Shown one piece after another: positions 1 through 13,118 of a stretch of 64,000 bases of DNA (position 1 is its first letter; each line of letters opens with the position of its first letter). Source of the DNA: Leucaena leucocephala. Its lineage: Eukaryota > Streptophyta > Magnoliopsida > Fabales > Fabaceae. Under the pieces are notes generated by a model. It was not told the DNA's origin. It made no database searches and saw nothing but the letters and a program-made list of their open reading frames with translations. The stretch spans positions 20,593,568-20,657,567 of the forward strand of contig CM073542.1 of assembly GCA_037074615.1 (NCBI GenBank), given 5' to 3'. Both the position numbers and the translations under genes were made by a program.

Positions 1-2
1 GG

Positions 3-3000
3 CCAATTGGGAATTGGCACTTGAGAGGAATAAGTGGTGGGGAAAAGAAAAGACTAAGCATAGCACTTGAGATCCTAACAAGACCTTCTCTTTTGTTTCT
101 TGATGAACCTACCAGTGGACTTGATAGTGCCTCTGCATTTTTTGTTGTTCAAACTCTGAGAAATATCGCACATGATGGAAGAACTGTTATCTCCTCCATA
201 CATCAACCAAGCAGTGAAGTTTTTGCGCTCTTTGATGATCTCTTCCTTCTCTCTGGTGGTCAAACTGTGTTCTTTGGAGCAGCTAAAATGGCAGTTGAGG
301 TGCATTTATTGTTCTTCCTTGGATATTTGTTCTTGTTTTTGTCGGGTTTTGCTTTTTAGAGTAACCACTTTTTCAGGCTAAAGATAGAGTAACTACTTCT
401 GTTCATTGCATTAATTGTGATAAATAATTTAGAAAGAAAGGTCAGTAGATCAAATAAATGTTCATGTATCTTGGTCTTCACAAGCACAAATCCATGCATA
501 CGTTCATGATTTATTGGTAAGTCTTAAATATGTCTTTATGAATAATAAATGGGATTGAAACTTAGGACAGATTTTAATAGGAGAATGAAATTGATCATAC
601 AGGAATATACCCACAAAGACTGGGAGATTATTTTACAGAAATTCATTTTAGAAAAAAAAAACGATACTTAAATTATATTTTGTGAGTTGTGATGCTTTCT
701 GTTCAACTTTAATAAAATTACGTGGGTATCATTTTTATTTTTAAAACCTATATAATCTCTCATATAAAAAGTAAATTTACCAAATTTCTCCTAAATATTT
801 CAGAGTTTATACAGACTTCCCTGTAGTTTCTAAACTCTGTTTAAATCTCTATAAATATATATATAGTAAATTATACATATCTCTCTTGAGTTTTACTGAA
901 AATACACAATCTCTCCTTGAGGAGATTTGCATATATTTGGCAAATAGAGTGAAGGTATATGCAATTTAAATAAAAATAAAAGGGAGCTTGTGTAATTTAC
1001 TTTTTGCCTTGAGATAGTTCTATGTAAGCTTGGAAAATATTGGGGAACTTGTGCAATTTTTAACAAAATTTGGAGCCTCGGTTTTGAAAATAGGGGGAAA
1101 GCTTATGCGTATTTATTGCAATTTAAGAAAAGTCCACGTCTTTTTTTTTTTGGAATAAAACATGCTAACTTTTTTTATTGACCCGATTATACAGTTCTTT
1201 GCCAAAGCAGGATTTCCATGTCCAAGTAGAAGAAATCCATCAGATCACTTCCTTCGTTGTGTTAATGCAGATTTTGATTCAGTCACCATGGCCATGGTGG
1301 CTTCTCAGAAAATACCTGTATGTATGTCCAAAAAACATTTGGGCTTCATTATTATTATTATTATTCTTGCAAAAATACTCTTGGCCTGAAATACAACACT
1401 TTGGTGGAAAATGGATTTTATGTTTACTGCTATGAAATGATTTTCTCTCCCAACAAATTGTTAATACTCTCACTCATGTTATCCTAATGAACTTTTGGTG
1501 AATTCAGGAACAGCATAATTTATCAACTGCAGAAATAAAAGCAATACTCGTTGAGAAATACCAATGGTCAGAATATGCTGCCACAGCAAGATCAAGAATA
1601 AAAGAAATCTCAAACACTGTAAGTAGCCTCAAATCTTGTCAATAGAACTTCACTTTTAGAGCCCCCAAGTCCCACAAAATACTACTCTAGCTTTTAACAT
1701 AAGAGCTACCTGACTAATTTGAGCTGATTAAAGAAGTTAAATATATTAATTATTTATAACAAATGTAATTTGATTTCCTAAAATATCCATGTGGAATGTT
1801 AAATTATATATTTAGTTTATAAGTTAGGTAAATTAGTTTAGAGAAAAATGATAAATGTAAGACAAAATGAATTGAAGTCTTATTTTTAGGGCTAAAACTA
1901 AACTCCCAACAAGTTCGTATATTTAGGACCTAAGGAGTAATACTTTGCATAGAACTTCACTTTTAGAGGTTCAGACTTTAAAAGTTGTTTTTCACTTGAT
2001 GGATGGTTTAGATCATGTTTTAGGGGAGAACATAAGAGTTGAGACAAACATTAGGAAAAGCCATATTCATAATTTCCGTATCTTAATTTGAAGATAGTCA
2101 TCACTATAAGCAAATTTCAGTTCTCAAACTAAGAAATCATAACTGAATTTCTCAGTGGAGAATTGGGGAAAGTTTCCAATTATAAATTTAATTGGTGAGA
2201 AGGATGTGATAAATTTTTTTACACACAAAGTACCGGTACACTGATTTAGATCCTTCTCACCAATTAAATTTTCTGATGGGGCCTTTTCCCAATTTTCCCA
2301 TTTCTCAGGGTCATTTAATTCCTTTCAAGAACTTATGCTATATATCCGAGAGTGATATCTTGGCTTATTTATTTGAGCTTGGCTTTTCCTAAAAGCTCTA
2401 TAAGAATAGATATTAAAGGCCAAAGAATTGTATTGCAGGGAGGAGAAGAGGGTGAAAGTAAAAGAATGGACCAAACCAAATGGTGGAAGCAGCTGTCAAC
2501 ATTGACACGGAGATCTTTTGTGAACATGTGTAGAGATGCTGGATACTACTGGATAAGGATAATAATCTACGTGGGCTTATCTTTGTGTGTTGGAACTGTG
2601 TTTTTCAATGTTGGGACAGGCTATAGAGCAATTTTTGCTAGAGGATCTTGTGGCGCATTCATATCTGGTTTCATGACTTTCATGTCCATTGGAGGCTTCC
2701 CATCTTTCATAGAAGAGATGAAGGTAAGAACTGTTTGATACATTGCCATCAAAAGGCTCAAATACATGTTTTAGCTGTCTAGAATTGTAAATTTTTAATT
2801 TGATCAATGTAATGAAAGGGCTGTTTTTTTTAATATTAAATGGACGGCGATATTAAAACATTGATATGATTAGATGATGCTTGGTAAAAGAAAAAGGTTC
2901 ATTCATTTCACAAAGCACATTCTACTTCCACATATTATTTGACAACAATTTCCAAAACTTCCATGCATCCACAAGTGCATTGCTTTTTGCTAATTTATAC

Positions 3001-4868
3001 TAAAAGATGAATGGGAAAAATAATCTGCAAATTAGTATAGTCTCAATTGATTTCTAATCAAATTCTTATTATTTTTTCTTTTTATCAGGTCTCTGTAGTT
3101 TTTTTATTAGATTCCTATAGTGTAATTTTTCCTTTTTATCACATGTTCTTATAGTTTTACTTTATTTTTTATTAGGTCCCTATGGTTTTAGGTGACCCAT
3201 AAAAAAAAAGGGAAAATTAAGCTACAAGGACATGACTAAAAATAAGGTGAAACTATAAGGATCTGATTAAAGAAAAAATTATAAAGACCTTATTAAAAAT
3301 TATTTAAAATTAGAGGGACTTGTAAATTAATTTTTTCCAAGAAGAAATCCCTAACAAACTAATCACTAATCACTTTCCCACACACCAATTTTTTTCTTTA
3401 AGTTATGGTGTCTGTAAAGTTTTTATATTTTTGAAGTAATTTGTTTTCGTGAAGCAGGTGTTTAAGAAAGAGAGGCTCAATAGGTATTATGGCAATGGAG
3501 TCTATGTTCTGTCAAACTTTCTGTCTTCGCTTCCTTTCGTGTTTGCCATGTCTTTTGCTACTGGCATTATAACCTTCTATATGGTTAAGTTTCATCCTGG
3601 CTTCTCTGTTCTGCTGTACGGATGCATTGATCTTTGTTGCTGCATTGCTGTTGTTGAGACCGCAATGATGATCATAGCTTCACTTGTTCCTAACTTCCTA
3701 ATGGGAGTCGTTGTCGGAGCAGGATATGTTGTAAGAACTCATAATAAGCTTTGAATGCTTCTTCATCCACATTTACTTTTAGTTATCATTTTAGATTCAA
3801 GTTCTGTTTATGAACATACACACCCACACACACTTGTGTATGTGTTTATGAAGGGTGTTATGATGATGACTTCTGGATACTTCCGTCTACGTCCTGATCT
3901 TCCCAAAGTCTTCTGGCGTTATCCAATCTTATACCTCAATTTTGGAGCATGGGGATTACAGGTAACTCTTGAAAGAGCTATTAATCTATATTCTTGATGA
4001 TGGTAATAAAAGTGTACTATATAGTGTATTCTAAATAAAAGAATATGAAAAAAAGGAAGGAGGACTCCAACAAAGAAAGAGAATGATGGGTCTCACTTGG
4101 ATACGTGTGAATTGACCATTTTACTTTCTTTCAAGCTCTCTTTATTTCACATATATTGATAGATGTAAGGAGAGACAGAGACAGATGGGGAAGGTGAACC
4201 TTGCATGACCTACCTACCCATTGTGGCTGCAAATAACTACAGTCTAGCTAATAGTCTTGTAGTTTAGTGGCATAAGAGTTTCCCTGTAAGCGGGAGGTTG
4301 TCGATTCGATCTAGTTTTATAACCTTAGGTAGTTAACTCAGATTTAATGATAGCCTCTCTTTTGTATCTATCTCTCTGTTTCCTTTTAGCTGAAGCTACT
4401 TTTTCAGGAATCCATGATAGTGAATAAACAATTGCAAGAGTGAAGTATATTACTAGCAACTTTGCTTACCTATATAGGTTGTGATGTTTGTTTGGAATGC
4501 AGGGGGCTTACAAGAACGACATGATAGGGCTTGAGTTTGATGGTATGAATCCTGGTGACCCAAAAGTGAAAGGAGAATACATTCTAAGAACTATGCTTGG
4601 CCTTGAACTTGATCATTCAAAATGGTGGGACTTAGCTGCTGTGGCACTCATCCTCATATCCTTCAGACTTTTCCTCTTCCTTCTTCTCAAGTTCACAGAG
4701 TTCTCTTCACCTCTGCTTCGTAAAATCTACACCAAACAAACTCTTCATCGCATCAAGAAGCGTCCTTCTTTCAGAAAACCTGCGTCTTTGTCTTTCCCTT
4801 CTAAGAGACACCACCAACCTCTTCATTCTTTGTCTTCTCAGGAAGGTCTTACCTCCCCAATTCATTAG
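3..4868 (+). CDS. ABCG15: ABC transporter G family half-transporter (ABCG11/12/15 clade), 3' part only
   Basis: Visible coding exons are 3-299, 1195-1317, 1508-1618, 2439-2723, 3458-3730, 3854-3961 and 4503-4868. All junctions are GT-AG and every exon after the first is a multiple of three. The first exon carries the ABC signature (SGGEKKRLS), Walker B with DEPTSGLDS and the H-loop (SSIHQPSSE); Walker A and the start lie outside the window. Later exons encode the linker (FFAKAGFPCP, NPSDHFLRC), the membrane domain (SFVNMCRD, TFMSIGGFPSFIEEMK, MMMTSGYFRL) and the tail ending SLSSQEGLTSPIH. The intron pattern and the tail match the plant ABCG12/15 group, plasma-membrane half-transporters that act as dimers; relatives export cuticular lipids. 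The substrate here is inferred only. No frame damage is seen. Exact orthology (ABCG12 or ABCG15) is unresolved. Confidence 0.93.
780..1130. repeat. AT-rich dispersed repeat in an ABCG intron
   Basis: The stretch carries phrases such as AATATTGGGGAACTTGTGC and short runs about cctaaac/gtgtaat that resemble the foldback element at 23.5-24.2 kb. No coding signal is present. It sits in the 0.9 kb intron after the nucleotide-binding exon. Limits are uncertain. Confidence 0.3.
2185..2270. repeat. Perfect 21-nt inverted repeat (hairpin) in an ABCG intron
   Basis: Positions 2185-2205 and 2250-2270 are exact reverse complements (AATTTAATTGGTGAGAAGG plus AT), separated by a 44-nt loop. Imperfect pairing continues outward (GAGAATTGGGGAAA near 2158 against TTTTCCCAATTTTCCC near 2285). 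The structure fits a small hairpin MITE. A small-RNA precursor is possible but unsupported. Confidence 0.6.
3045..3345. mobile_element. Foldback MITE-like repeat in an ABCG intron
   Basis: Left half repeats phrases like AGGTCCCTATGGTTTTA and TTCTTATAGTTTTACTTTA. The right half contains their complements (AAACTATAAGGATCTGATT, AGAGGGACTTGTAAATTAA), so the whole segment folds about 3195. Similar ends occur near 18.05-18.68 kb and 24.74-25.01 kb. No ORF is present; it is non-autonomous. Confidence 0.5.
4245..4400 (+). mobile_element. tRNA-derived SINE fragment in the last ABCG intron
   Basis: The head resembles a tRNA promoter: TTGTAGTTTAGTGGCATAAG is A-box-like, followed by CCCTGTAAGCGGGAGGTTG and a B-box-like GTCGATTCGATC. 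The rest does not fold as a functional tRNA and ends in a T/C-rich tail. This head-plus-tail layout is typical of plant SINEs. The right end is uncertain. Confidence 0.5.
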
Positions 4869-5823
4869 AGAATGAATCATCTCAACAACTTCATATACGT
4901 CTGTGTCTGTGTTTTTAATTTCTTTTCTCCTTAAAGATGATGATAGAGGTTATGCTCGAACCCCAATGTGATCGAGTGGGGCAATTGCATTGAAAAACAG
5001 TGTCATGGCACTGAATAAGAAAAGCCTCGATGAATTAATGGTTACACGAAGTTATGCCCAAACAGGATTATATTTTAATCTTTAATATAACATATTTATA
5101 TTTCAAATTCTGTAAAGTAAAATAGAGTTAGAATAAAATCAATGATGAGATTCTAATGAATTTAATTTTTAAAAAGTAAAATCGTATAATTTAATTTTCC
5201 TTATCTTTTTATCTGACGTTTTTTTTTATTAAAAACTCGTTAAAAATCTCTCACCTGATTTTATTTTAAATCTTTTTTAAAACAAAAAAGATATTATATT
5301 AACAGATTAAAATCTAATAATAATTTGCTAGGGTTTAACTGTATAATTATTATTTAAATTTATTGAGTTACATATTTTTTTAGTAAGCTATATTATGGGA
5401 CTAAAAATGTATTGTATAAATTTGAAGGATTAAAATAAAATTTGATATAAATTTTAAAAATTAAAATGTATATTTTTTCAAATTCTAAAATTTTATTAAA
5501 TTTTAAATGTTAATATGGTTATTTGTATATAAAAGAATATACTAAAAATTGAAAGAAAATTTACTAGCCAAAAATGAACCAAATCATCATCGTTACTATT
5601 AATTCTAATTTCGTGTATCCATGTTTTAATTTTTATGGGTGGAAAATAAAAGTTTGGTTTAACTGAATTTGTTACGCGCCACCGAGCGTGTACCCGACAA
5701 GTCGGCCACCGAACGATTTCTTGGTCACGTCTGTATTTGTATGAATGAACTAGGAGCCGATGAAAATGACGTTTCCAGCCAAAATCTCCAGGAATGTCTT
5801 CAATCATGAACTTGAGATTCTAA
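4869..5823. other. Intergenic region between ABCG and NADK1
   Basis: About 0.95 kb, mostly AT-rich, with no coding signal. The last 160 bases (about 5670-5823) are clearly less AT-rich, with many CG dinucleotides. They are the probable promoter and 5' UTR of the NADK1 gene that follows. No clear TATA box position can be fixed. Confidence 0.4.
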
Positions 5824-5916
5824 ATGCAGCTCGTATGTATGACCAGTGAAGAGGACCGGATTAATTTCAATAATAATCTTTCTATCTCTCTCCCTTCTTC
5901 TTCTCAAGTCTCGCCT

Positions 5917-8900
5917 ATGCCCCCAAGCAAGCTCAATCCCTCGGTAACTATGATTCCGTCTTCTATCGTGTCGATTTTCTTTTGTTTGATTCTTTACTGC
6001 ACATTGTTACTTTGTTTTGCCTTCATTATGGGCATCCGCAGTATTAGTGCAATGAGTTTCTTGATTGAGACCTCTTTCTGATGCTTCGGATTGAGTCTGG
6101 ATGGCTCCTTTTCTTCATGTTTCCGTCATTTGTTTTCGTAACCTAGGAATGTGCGAAAATGATGGAATAAAAAGAACTATTGAAAGTAATGAGCTTTACG
6201 TAATGAGGTTAGATTGCGAATTCCGTTAAAGGTTCCACGGGTTTAAATCTTGGGATGGTGACTTCAATTGGTTGAAGAGAGCATCTTTTTGTCCAAAATT
6301 GTACAGTTTCTTAGAAAATAATTATTTTTAACGCCCGGCAGGAACTCGAAACTGTTTTCTTGGTTGCAATGACAATATTCTGGATAATTACATTTCGGAT
6401 CCAGTTTTATACACAAATGTTGTAAATTAAGCCCATAAGATCATTCTAATCTATTAAGCTTTGATTAGAGTTTAGTCTTATATTATATGATCAACTGGGT
6501 TTTGGTGGCGTTGTTAAGGATCATGCTCAGTCATATGATATGTTGTAGCTACCTAGTTAGTTTCAACTTTTGAGCACGTTTCTCTTGTGTACGTTGGAAA
6601 TCCTACATGTGATAGGAAAATGCAAATATACCATGTTCGCAGTCTGAGAATGGTATTGCCGGTTCCACTTCTCTCTTTTCTGAGAAGACAGTGCATGAAC
6701 TTCTTCAGTCTCCTGCTCAGGGATCAGATGACCATCTCATTGAGTTTTCTGAAGCCTTGAAAAGTACGCTTATATTTTGCTTAAACTATTAATATCAACT
6801 GCAACAAGACATGATCTTGATATATAGTTCTTTGTTCCTTCTAGCTGTTGCAAAGGCCCTGAGGCAGGCTGCAGAAGGAAAAGCTTTGGCTCAAACTGAG
6901 GCTGCTGAATGGAGAGAGAAATATGAGTTGGAGAGGGCACGGAATCTTCAGTTGAAACATAAAGGTTTTAGCAATAAAAGAACTTCAATATGCAGTTTCC
7001 GTGTTTATATATTATTTTGTAAATACTAGTCAATACAAACATCCTTGAATTTTCCTAAAGTACAATAATATTTAAATAAGGTGGGGAAAATTTCATCGAT
7101 GATGTCAATTTTAAGGAGAAACTAAATATTGAATGGTCTTGGAGGCTTATAGATTACCTGAAAAATTAAATTGTGCTACTTCAAGGAGTGACTGGTAACT
7201 CTGGTCAGGTTTACTTAGCGACATAGTTGTCAAAGTCCAAGGGATTGTTGATAGTTTCTAATTTGCTAATACCTACATGGTTGTGTTATGTGGCTTGTTT
7301 TGATCATTGTCTGTTAATCTGTTTGTTGTCCTCCTATTTCAAGAGCAACTATTTAATGAATGTCTTAAATATTGGCTCATATTTCTCTGCTCTGCTTGTT
7401 TCTATTACAGAGCAGTTAAGCTCAGAGAATGGAAGTGATCTTGACAATGTAAGGATGAATAAACCGACCAACCAACCAGCATTATGTGATGAGCAGTCTA
7501 AAAGATGTTGTGCAAGATATGGGATTTGTTCCCATGAAGTACTTTGGGATGGGATACCTGACCCTGATTCCCCAGTTGTTAGAAAGGTATTTCGTCTAAC
7601 CTTTTTGGTCTTTTTGGTGTGAACTGGATTATTATGATCACTGGTTTGCTGTTTGGTTACTATAAATGTTTTTCTTCCTGGGATAGGCTTCATTTAAACT
7701 TTCATGGTGCTGCAAAGGTGAGCAAAGTGATCAGCACAAACATGTTGTCTCTTTCGAAAGAGGAAATATCAGAACTGCTGAGCGTAGTAGTAAGCAGGTA
7801 TTCCTTCTGTTGTTCTGGAGAATTTAGCTTCATCACTTGTTAAAGAAATTTATAATTGCTACATATCACCTTAAGTTGTTCCTCATCAGTATTAATCCTT
7901 CATGGTTGTTGTCTGTGGTCCGGTTGGGAATCCATTGATTTCAGATCTCATTGAAGTGGGAATCATGCCCAAGGACGGTGCTCATGTTGACCAAACCAAA
8001 CTCATCTTCAGTTCGAACTGTGTGTGTGGAAATGATTAGGTGCGAATCTTTACATACATAATAGACATATACATATATTATTTTCTTTGGAGTTTCATTT
8101 ATTTGAAAGCATACTCTCCCTTTACTTGTAATAAAATCGCAAATTTGAGTTGGGAAACTGTTAATAAAGTAATTGTGCATTGTGATTTGGAAATAGAATT
8201 TGGATTAGAGTTCTCATGGGATATTTTCTGGCAAATGCTTCTGGTCTCTTTCGCTCTTTTTAATTGCTGTTAGGAAGACCAGGAGTCCTCTGCTTATTAA
8301 GAGAACTTAGAGCGTTCTCCCTTTTGATGACTTTTTTTTAAGATTAAACTCTTTTAATTTTTATGTTTCGGCTTGGTACATCAGTTGTTTGCAAATTTGG
8401 AGATTGTCTTCATAAAAAAGTGATAATATAGGCATTGACTTTCATGCCATTCAATTTTCTGACCAAAACAGAGGATCTCAGAGTAGGTCACTTGCCACCT
8501 GACCTCTGACCTGAATCAGTGTAGCCACTCAGGGAAACTGTTCCTTATACTTTCAATTTTATTCTTAATTTACTTAGTAACTTAGACGCAATAAAAAAAG
8601 GTTTATGTTGATGCTTTGTCTTCCAATCTCATTCTCAGCGGTATGAATGTATAACAGGTCATAAAACTTTGAATTTTTCCTCTCAAGTTTACCTTTTGTG
8701 TGTGTGTCAACCTTGTTGAATTGATGTTATTTGCATAATCTTTGTTTCTTATTACCAGATGGTTGAGGGAGCAGAAGAAACTTGACATCTATGTGGAACC
8801 AAGTGTCATAGGAGAACTTCTGAAAGAGTCATCATATTTTAACTTTTTAGAAAGTTGGGAACATGGTAAGCCATGCAATATTTCATATATTGTAAAAAGG

Positions 8901-11615
8901 ATCACTTTATACACTTTACAAAATTTCATGGCTTTCACTTTGATGTTCTCTTTGGACATAGCTGCACCATCTTATGTGGTAATATGTGATAATGAGCACT
9001 ATTTTAATGCCTGCAGATGAGGAAATTTCGTGGCTGCACACAAAAGTTGACCTTGTGATAACACTCGGTGGAGATGGCACTGTGCTATGGGTATCTTCAC
9101 TCAATTTAAATTTATTTGTTAGTTGATATGAAGTTTTTAGCATAAAACCATACTGAAAGTTTCCTGTTCTTTGTTCCAAGTGGATGGACAATTAACCTTC
9201 TCGCCTAAATATTTCATAGGCATTTTGTTTCTATGTGATACTTGAGAAGTTGCACAAACTATGGCTAGAGGCTGAAAATATAGAAGCCGAAAATTTGTTT
9301 GCAATTATTGTAAATAAAGCGAGAAACTAGTACAAAATTTGGAGTGCTAAAATCTCTTCTTATCACCTCATGCCTTTGCCAAGTTCAGAGAGAGTTTCAA
9401 ACACCAGTGAGATCTGTTCGCCTGCTTTTCATTGAACTTCTGAGAAAAAAATTATATAAATAGGTTGATACTAGCTCTTGACACAAAGTCTTTAGGCATT
9501 GGGTCTTCAAGTCTAACTACTTATATACTCCTCCATTTTCACAATTCTAGTAAATGTTGAACTTCTTCCAACTTTTATTTTTATTTGACACTAACAATCT
9601 TTTCTTCAAGTGTGAATCCATCACTTGCTCTACAAACATACTATTCCTTTTCCTTTTTATTTTTTGACAGCAACCCATTTATAAGACATGAATGTTCCTC
9701 ACCATCGAGCCCTCTGTTCTAAATAGGCACAAATGCGGGCTCACTTCTACTTATGCATACCTCCACATGACTGTGCCTAATCATTAAGCCATATACTACT
9801 ATACTTTAGCTCTGTTAATAGTAGGTATTGAATTTCAAGTGCCGTAGTCTCTAATTATCGCCTCACACATTTTATGGCCATACTCTGACTTTCTACTGTT
9901 TGAGATGTGGAGTCCTTGACTGGAATTTATTTAGACAACCATATTGGTTCTATCAGCCTCTACTTACGGCTTGGATAATTGAACCTACTTCCTATCAGTT
10001 ACCATTCATCTCGTATCAAGAACTGACATACCATAGGGAGTCCTTCAGATTTTCAGTTATTTTCCTCACACTTATACCTGAAGAACATGTTTTCAAATGT
10101 CGCTTGATTCTAATTAATCTATGCAATAGCATCATTATATGGAGGAATATCTTACCAAATATCTACGCAATGGCATCAACATATACATTATTAGATAAAA
10201 CCTTACTTTAAACTATTAATCCTAACTGACAAATAACCGTAACTTTCTTTACTTTCATATTTATGATTTGTGTTTCACTGTTTAATCATGTATTGAACCT
10301 GCAGGCAGCGTCTATGTTCAAAGGACCAGTTCCTCCCATTGTCCCATTTTCTTTAGGCTCTCTTGGCTTTTTGACTCCTTTCTGTATCCTCTATCGTTGT
10401 CTTGTATATTATTATTACTACTTATGAATCTGATTCAATGCCTGATTCAAAACTGAACTTAACATCTTTCAGATAGTGAACATTACAGAGAATACCTTGA
10501 TTCGATTTTGAAAGGCCCTGTTGGCATCACATTAAGGACCCGTTTGCTGTGTCAAGTGGTAAGAAATGCAGCTAAAAATGGACAACATGAAACTGAAGAA
10601 CTGATGCTTGTTCTAAATGAGGTTACTATTGACCGTGGAATATCATCTTTCCTTACAAATTTGGAATGTTACTGTGACAACTCTTTTGTCACATGTGTGC
10701 AAGGAGATGGATTGATCATATCTACGACATCTGGCAGTACTGCATATTCTCTGGCAGCTGGAGGATCAATGGTCCATCCTCAGGTATTGCATCGTCCTTT
10801 GTCCCTCACTGAAGGTCCTTAAATCCATCGAAGTTACCCAACTTCTTAATTCAAATGTTCTACATCCACAAAAATAAGTCATATGATGCATTAGGAAAGA
10901 GATAAAAAAAAAAGATTGGAAGTGCAAAAGTTTGGACAAGGCTCACAGAGTTCCATTCTTACATATCACTCTCTTGAATGTATGAATTCATGAATGTGTT
11001 TTATGTCAGAATCATGCGGCTAATAGCGAGCTTACCATTGATAAATATTGTTGTTTTATATTACTTTCTCTTGGAATGCATAAGCGTGAATGTTTTCATG
11101 TCGGCACTATTCAGCTTTTTCCTTTTTTCTTTTTTAATTAGAGGGTCGGGCATGCACAAACGTTTGATGTTACAAATAAGATCCAACCGTGACCTTAGGG
11201 AACTTACATGCCACAAGAATATAAGGCTATTGGCATTAGCTATCTTGCCTATTTTGAAATATGAGCAAACAGTGTTTAAAATGAAACTGAATGAAGAAAT
11301 TTGCAGGTTCCGGGAATTTTGTTCACACCAATATGCCCACATTCGCTATCATTTAGGCCATTGATATTGCCAGAGCATGTGAGTGTGAGGGTGCAAATAC
11401 CAGCAAATACAAGAAGCCCAGCATGGGCATCATTTGATGGGAAGGACAGGAAGAAGTTGGAACCAGGTGATGCACTTGTATGCAGTATGGCACCATGGCC
11501 TGTTCCTACGGCTTGTTTGGTTGATTCCACTAATGACTTCTTAAGAAGCATTCATGAGGGCCTTCACTGGAACTTGAGAAAGACCCAGTCTTTTGATGGC
11601 CCCAGGCATACTTAA
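5917..11615 (+). CDS. NADK1: NAD kinase 1 (NADK1-type, cytosolic)
   Basis: Phosphorylates NAD to NADP. Eleven coding exons: 5917-5943, 6643-6763, 6845-6964, 7411-7586, 7687-7797, 7945-8039, 8759-8865, 9017-9090, 10305-10383, 10473-10783, 11307-11615. Phases agree throughout and give 509 aa, near the length I recall for Arabidopsis NADK1. The N-terminal third is the plant-specific part with a short helical stretch (LRQAAEGKALAQTEAAEW). The kinase core shows the hallmark GGDG (LVITLGGDGTVLW), the second motif LNEVTIDRG and the glycine-rich TTSGSTAYSLAAGG, then PICPHSLSFRP. The start MPPSKLNPS is chosen because it joins exon 2 in phase and looks like NADK1 starts. An in-frame ATG at 5824, directly after a stop, would add 31 residues. 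No transit peptide is seen, unlike the chloroplast NADK2 type. Confidence 0.93.
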
Positions 11616-11728
11616 CTTCTTCTTTGTATACATTCTCGTGCCTTCTTTTATTGTTTTTTTGTGCAGTCAATAAACAAGTGTAGAGAATCAAGTTATCAAA
11701 CAAAAGTTATAAACAACCTTTTTATTAT

Positions 11729-11740
11729 GTGCGTGCGTGC

Positions 11741-11777
<37 letters not shown>
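11729..11777. repeat. Compound microsatellite (GTGC)n-(AT)n
   Basis: About four GTGC units run directly into roughly 17 AT units, just downstream of the NADK1 stop. It is a candidate length-polymorphic marker. Confidence 0.9.
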
Positions 11778-11779
<2 letters not shown>

Positions 11780-13118
11780 AAATGGTGGCAGCTAGACTCA
11801 GCTATATATCATAGAGAATGATCAATGTATAATGTTTAAGTGTGTTTATGACTTCATACAATAAACCATACTACTTGATATATAAATTTTCATTGTTTCT
11901 TTTAACATTCCAAATCTTTTGACGATTTTAATTCTTAAGAATAAACCTTAATAAATTAATGTTATTAGGGAAAATTAAAAAAAAAATACTACTTGAATTT
12001 TAAAATCCCAAATCAGAAATTATTATAAAAATATATTGTTATTTGTTTTATAAAACTCAATAGCTTATATAAACTATACTAAATAAATTGATTTAGAATT
12101 TTAAAATTTAAGTGGTATTTTTTTGGTAGTTTCCCATATTATTATTTTTTTTGTTTATTTATTTTAAATTTTATATTTAATTAGACGCTTATTTTTTATG
12201 AAAAAACAATAATCCGTTTAGTCCCTATAATTTAATCCCAAGAGATTATTATGTGTTAAATGTACGGACTACCATATCATGAACCCCGTTTCCTTGCTCA
12301 TCAAGGTAATGAGTTTGTGATGTTTATTATGATGAGATTTATACAGTCTAAATACAGTTTTGTTTAGATTTAAAATTTTTAACTAATGATTTGTAAATAA
12401 AAAATCAATCTTTTAAAAGTTTACAAGAGATTATCTTCATTTTAAATTTTGTATCTAGTAAAATTATTTTGTTACAATATAAAATTAAAAAAAAAAGTAA
12501 ATCTGGATGGTCCAGTAACTGGATCCACCGTATCATTAAAATAGTCCAATCATTATTAGATTGGTTAGGTCAATAGTTTAAGGATTAGTAGAATAACGGT
12601 ATTTGATAGGGTGAACCAAATTATGATTACAAATTTATATGATATAATATAATTCAAATATATAAACATATTTATATATAACTTAAGAAATACTATATAT
12701 TTAAATAAAAAAGATATTAATTGATTTATAATATTTCTCTTATTCTTAATATAAGGATTAATAGAAGAGTTGATCTTATTTATAAATATAAAATTTATTT
12801 TTTATATTTATTAATTTTTTTAAATTATTTCTATTGTGTTTGCTCAACAATAAATGAGATAAATTAAAAAAATGATTATAATATTTTAAAAAATATATTA
12901 TTTTAATTATTTTAATTAAATTCTTAATCTAAAATAATATTTTAAATTCAATAAGGCATGCTCCGTCGTGTTTCGCATTGAATTTTTGGTTCTAGTGCGG
13001 ACTTCGATCACTGTACTCCTTGTTCGCCGATCAACTTTGAAGATTGTTTATGTTGAATACTAGTGTTGCGTTTCCCTTTTTAAATAACCAAACTTTCCGT
13101 AACTGTGTCTAGCTAGCT
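11778..13118. other. Intergenic region NADK1 to Pht1 pseudogene
   Basis: 1.3 kb of strongly AT-rich DNA without coding signal. The last 160 bases (12955-13118) are less AT-rich with several CG dinucleotides and may be the former promoter and 5' UTR of the phosphate transporter copy. Confidence 0.4.

Noticed and set aside
4255..4325. Candidate tRNA gene
   Set aside because: A- and B-box-like sequence is present but the arms do not pair as a cloverleaf and the sequence runs into a SINE-like body.
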